From Saprospiraceae bacterium (GTDB taxonomy: Bacteria; Bacteroidota; Bacteroidia; Chitinophagales; Saprospiraceae): a stretch of 34,024 nt of DNA. Position 1 is the stretch's first letter. Each line of letters starts with the position of its first letter. The stretch spans positions 1 through 34,024 of the forward strand of contig JABWBR010000057.1 in NCBI GenBank assembly GCA_013360405.1. Direction: 5' to 3'. Under the pieces are notes generated by a model that had not been told where the DNA came from, did no database searches, and was given only the letters and a program-made list of their open reading frames with translations. This document shows, one piece after another, positions 31,377-34,024 of the stretch. The position numbers and the translations under genes are program-made.

Positions 31377-31935
31377 GGTCGTACCCGTAAAGTCTCGATG
31401 TGAGAATGGCTTTTAATTTAATTCGCGCTTTCACCAGGTTAGATCGGGATGTGCTTTCGGAAATCTCCAGCATGTCGGCGATTTCTTTATGAGAATATCC
31501 TTCGATAATGTAAAGGTTAAAAACCGCCCTGTAGGCGGGTGAAAGCAATTGGATGGCATCGAGTATCTCCTGTTCGCCGCATTGACTGATGGCGTCGGCT
31601 TCATCTACGCTGAGGTCATAGGCCTGTTCGAGGTCTTCGGTTCTTCGCCTGATACTTCGCCGGTAGTAGTCGATGGCCGTATTAACCATGATGCGCCGTA
31701 TCCAGGCGGAGAGAGAAGTTCCGGGCTCGTATTTTGCGATATTTTTAAAGATCTTGATAAAACCTTCGTGCAAAATATCGAGCGCATCGTCCTGATTGTT
31801 GGCATAACGCAGACAAACACCCATCATACTGCTGTAGAATTCTTCGTACAACAGTTGCTGTGCCCATCGTTCCTGCGCCATGCAGGCATTGATGAAGTCC
31901 CTCTCGTCGCCGCGCAGTTGAATTGCGATGTCCAT
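31360..31935 (-). CDS. ECF-family RNA polymerase sigma factor
   Basis: The product is 191 residues from the ATG at 31935; an upstream in-frame ATG at 31992 would add 19 residues without family features. Region 2 covers about 27-93 (LYEEFYSSMMGVCLRYANNQDDALDILHEGFIKIFKNI, with the -10-binding helix TSLSAWIRRIMVNTAIDYYRR). Region 4 covers about 125-177 (LLSPAYRAVFNLYIIEGYSHKEIADMLEISESTSRSNLVKAR, helix-turn-helix). It directs RNA polymerase to its own regulon. The stop codon is inside the start of the anti-sigma/barrel gene, so the pair is translationally coupled. On the minus strand TATTTTTG at 31951-31958 is a candidate -7 box with an almost leaderless start. Confidence 0.93.
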   Translation of the reverse strand: MDIAIQLRGDERDFINACMAQERWAQQLLYEEFYSSMMGVCLRYANNQDDALDILHEGFIKIFKNIAKYEPGTSLSAWIRRIMVNTAIDYYRRSIRRRTEDLEQAYDLSVDEADAISQCGEQEILDAIQLLSPAYRAVFNLYIIEGYSHKEIADMLEISESTSRSNLVKARIKLKAILTSRLYGYDHEEEE

Positions 31936-32077
31936 CAGGCGTACTTTCGTCAAAAATAAGAGGATACCGCCCAATTTCCTATCATTGCCCAAACTTTAAT
32001 ATTCGGCTTCGGCATACGAATACAACGTTCGGCCTTGTCCATACGCTGTTTGAGGGCGAAAAACAAGCAAAAAAAAC

Positions 32078-32899
32078 TTATTTTCCGATTACGCCCATGG
32101 TCACGTCTTCGGGATAGGCTACCTGTACGCCGTTGTCGTGTAAGGCGCGTTTGATATGGCGGTAAGCGTCGAAATAGACATCCCAGTAATCTTCGGTTTT
32201 GGCATGGGGGCGTGCGGTGACGACAAGGTAGTGGCTGTCGAATTTTTCGATGCCTACAAACGGCGCGGGCTGGTCAAGCACTTTGGGCGTTTGACGCAGG
32301 GCATCAAGCAGCAGCTCTTCTATGCGGTTGAAATCTTCGTGATAAGGGATATTGACCTTCAGATCGAGTCGCAGATATTTTCGGGTAGAGAGGTTAGTCA
32401 CCACGCCGTTGGCGGTAGTCGTGTTGGGGATGATAATCGTACGGTTGTCGAGGGTGGAGATGACGGTATTGAATATCTGGATTTCAACGACGTATCCCAG
32501 ATTTTCCTGCACTTCGATCAGGTCGCCGACTTTATAGGGTCGGAAGACGAGGATGATGATGCCTGCGGCAAAATTGCCCAGACTACCCTGCAGCGCGATA
32601 CCCACGGCAAAGCCTGCAGCGGCCAGCACGGCCACAAAAGAGGTGGTTTCAATGCCCACAATGCCCGCTACGCTGAAAAACAGCAATATTTTTAGCGAAA
32701 CGCCTATGATTGATCCAAAAAACGGCCTGATATCAGGGTTTACGTGGTGCCTTTCGAGGACGGCGTTGGTCCAGGCGCTAAACTGGCGGATGATGCGCAG
32801 TCCTATCCACAATACCACCGCCGCCAATGCCAGCTTGGGGAGGTATTCGAGGGTCATGGTGCTGATTTTTTGCCAGTAAAAGCTGAGTTGCGCTTCCAT
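32078..32899 (-). CDS. Mechanosensitive ion channel, MscS family
   Basis: The product is 273 residues, about the length of E. coli MscS. Three N-terminal membrane segments (about 17-35, 62-85, 87-125) end in the pore helix with the Ala/Gly pattern VAVLAAAGFAVGIALQGSLGNFAAGIIILVFRPYKVGD. The beta domain (IEVQENLGYVVEIQIFNTVISTLDNRTIIIPN) and the cytoplasmic alpha/beta cage follow. It opens on membrane tension to release solutes in osmotic downshock. A single gene; the 180 bases between it and the divergent gene at 33082 hold a candidate promoter for the latter. Confidence 0.95.
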   Translation of the reverse strand: MEAQLSFYWQKISTMTLEYLPKLALAAVVLWIGLRIIRQFSAWTNAVLERHHVNPDIRPFFGSIIGVSLKILLFFSVAGIVGIETTSFVAVLAAAGFAVGIALQGSLGNFAAGIIILVFRPYKVGDLIEVQENLGYVVEIQIFNTVISTLDNRTIIIPNTTTANGVVTNLSTRKYLRLDLKVNIPYHEDFNRIEELLLDALRQTPKVLDQPAPFVGIEKFDSHYLVVTARPHAKTEDYWDVYFDAYRHIKRALHDNGVQVAYPEDVTMGVIGK

Positions 32900-33030
32900 A
32901 ATTTTTTGTGAATAAGAGTTTGTGAAAATTGTAACGCCGTGTTCGGGGATGGCGTCTTATCGCAAAGCCGGCCAAAAATACGCTAAAACCACACTTTCGC
33001 CGTCAGAAACCGGCCGGTGAGCAAACATTT

Positions 33031-33061
33031 TTTGATTTACCGGCGAGCAGGTTTATTTTTA
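33031..33061 (+). promoter_or_regulatory. Candidate promoter of the 272-residue membrane protein gene
   Basis: TTTG (33031-33034), 19 bases, TATTTTTA (33054-33061). The last base differs from TAnnTTTG. The ATG is 20 bases downstream. Confidence 0.45.
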
Positions 33062-33081
33062 AGCATTAAAACATCAAACCC

Positions 33082-33900
33082 ATGTTGTTCAAGGATCACA
33101 TCTTGCTCAAATACCCGCGTCAGCTCCTCACCACGTTGCGCACTTATCCCGAATCCTATCGGTTTATTATAAAAAATAAGTTGTGGATCGGCATCGACCA
33201 GTATGGCTGGGTGTCTAAGTTTTTAGTAGGAGTGGCCATTTTTTTGGGCCTCCAGATGTACTCCAAAATCTTCGGCTGGATCAGCCGCGTGAATTGGGAG
33301 CAACCCTTTGCTTCTGTGAACCAGATGGGTATGGCCATGGGGCATGTGGCCGGCGAGGCGCTCAACCTGTTGCAATCCAATAGTACCAAGTATATCGTGT
33401 TGATTTTGCTGGAGGTTATCGTGTATCATTTTTCGCGCCGAACCATAGAAGTGATTACGGGCGAAAGCCGTCCCGCCGTGCTCAAAGATTTTATCGATGC
33501 ACAGGTTCGAATGATCAAGGTGAGTGCATTGTCGCTGATTTCGGAGACTATTTTTGTGGCGATCGTAGGTATCTATTTTGATATTTTCTCGAGGGCCGGT
33601 TATATTGAACCCGTATTGGTCTTCGGCATCCATTGCTATTATATGGGTTTTGCCGTGCTCGACAATTACCACGAGCAATACAAGCTTACTATTAAAGAAA
33701 GCGTCAAATATGCCTCTCACTATATAGGCGTAGCGCTGGGACTAGGCGTGCTTCTAAAGTTGCTTATGTATGTGCCTTTGCTGGGCACCCTCATCGCGCC
33801 GCTGCTCACTGCGGTTACGGCCGTGTTGGTTATGCACCGCATCTCTGATCTGCATTTGCTGGGCAAGAAGACGGCGTTGCATTTGGAGGAAGTGGTGTGA
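33082..33900 (+). CDS. Multi-pass membrane protein of unknown function
   Basis: The product is 272 residues with about five hydrophobic stretches (FLVGVAIFLGLQMYS, YIVLILLEVIVYHF, ALSLISETIFVAIVGIYFDIF, IEPVLVFGIHCYYMGFAVL, IGVALGLGVLLKLLMYVPLLGTLIAPLLTAVTAVLVM). The order of segments and the PLLGTLIAPLLTAVTAVLVMHRI ending recall the EI24/CysZ-like group of inner-membrane proteins, but the similarity is by eye and weak. The N terminus (LFKDHILLKYPRQLLTTLRTYPESY) is cytoplasmic by charge. The 3' end runs into a repeat island. Confidence 0.75.
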   Translation: MLFKDHILLKYPRQLLTTLRTYPESYRFIIKNKLWIGIDQYGWVSKFLVGVAIFLGLQMYSKIFGWISRVNWEQPFASVNQMGMAMGHVAGEALNLLQSNSTKYIVLILLEVIVYHFSRRTIEVITGESRPAVLKDFIDAQVRMIKVSALSLISETIFVAIVGIYFDIFSRAGYIEPVLVFGIHCYYMGFAVLDNYHEQYKLTIKESVKYASHYIGVALGLGVLLKLLMYVPLLGTLIAPLLTAVTAVLVMHRISDLHLLGKKTALHLEEVV

Positions 33901-33903
33901 GGG

Positions 33904-34024
33904 GGTTGTCGGTTGTCCGTTATCCGTTATCCGTTATCCGTTATCGGTTCATTATCTTTGCCAGCCAGTAGAGACAAATCATGATTTGTCTCTACCTAAC
34001 CAAACAGAGAACAGAGAACAGAGA
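33904..34024. repeat. Repeat island with internal -7 box and a 28-bp palindrome at the window end
   Basis: The left arm is GGTTGTCGGTTGTCC plus four CGTTATC units. The centre holds TATCTTTG (33953-33960) and a perfect 28-bp palindrome at 33968-33995 (half-site GTAGAGACAAATCA). The right arm, ACAGAGA units, continues past the window end; by analogy with 13926 and 19214 it probably ends at a start codon. Confidence 0.85.

Noticed and set aside
1-34024. tRNA genes and insertion sequences
   Set aside because: No T-loop/acceptor pattern or transposase gene was seen on either strand; short palindromes alone are not enough to call an IS.

Overview
The window looks like chromosomal DNA from a Bacteroidota bacterium, most likely of the Saprospiraceae/Lewinella type. 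Supporting signs are a C-terminal type IX secretion sorting domain, a TonB-dependent receptor with a carboxypeptidase-like regulatory domain, LVIVD-repeat lipoproteins, DUF1573, a PorT-like barrel, and many candidate promoters of the Bacteroidota form (TTG or TTTG, about 19-21 bases, TAnnTTTG). No Shine-Dalgarno sites stand out. No tRNA, rRNA, CRISPR array, intact insertion sequence or phage gene was seen. The assignment is inference from gene content, not from a database search.

Layout. 1-6021: tail of a T9SS-secreted protein, then a minus-strand block with signal peptidase I (lepB), a TonB-dependent receptor and a 61-residue membrane protein, plus a separate two-module secreted protein. 6022-6725: no gene, but two structured, terminator-ended transcripts can be proposed. 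6726-11558: a plus-strand series of a TM2/SHOCT protein, an M61 peptidase, two LVIVD lipoproteins and a barrel-like protein. 11553-12026: a long 13-bp repeat island. 12024-15612: an amidohydrolase lipoprotein, a GNAT acetyltransferase, a possible small RNA and a polyprenyl diphosphate synthase. 15709-18070: a CheY/Rcp1-like regulator next to a hybrid histidine-kinase-like protein that has lost its catalytic residues. 18139-23886: a YpdA-like oxidoreductase, DUF1573 protein, MazG-like pyrophosphohydrolase, biosynthetic-type arginine decarboxylase, a small unknown protein and a large helical unknown protein. 23887-24923: a 1-kb gene-free stretch with two structured RNA candidates. 24924-29809: PorT-like barrel, glycosyltransferase with an in-frame microsatellite, vanadium-type haloperoxidase, GNAT protein and an AlkA-like glycosylase. 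29877-31935: an ECF sigma factor overlapping a gene for a protein that joins an anti-sigma-like N terminus to an outer-membrane barrel. 32078-33900: MscS channel and an unknown membrane protein.

The most unusual property of the window is its spacers. At least fifteen intergenic sites are built from short (4-13 bp) direct repeats, often as two inverted arms around an AT-rich centre. Several repeat families recur at distant sites. The arms commonly run right into the start or stop codons of the flanking genes, and in two places GA-rich repeats lie inside coding sequence.

The best candidates for new biology are the sigma factor with its envelope-spanning anti-sigma/barrel fusion, the pseudo-kinase flanked by two intact receivers, the structured RNA at about 24380-24790, and the repeat islands, including a potentially phase-variable glycosyltransferase.
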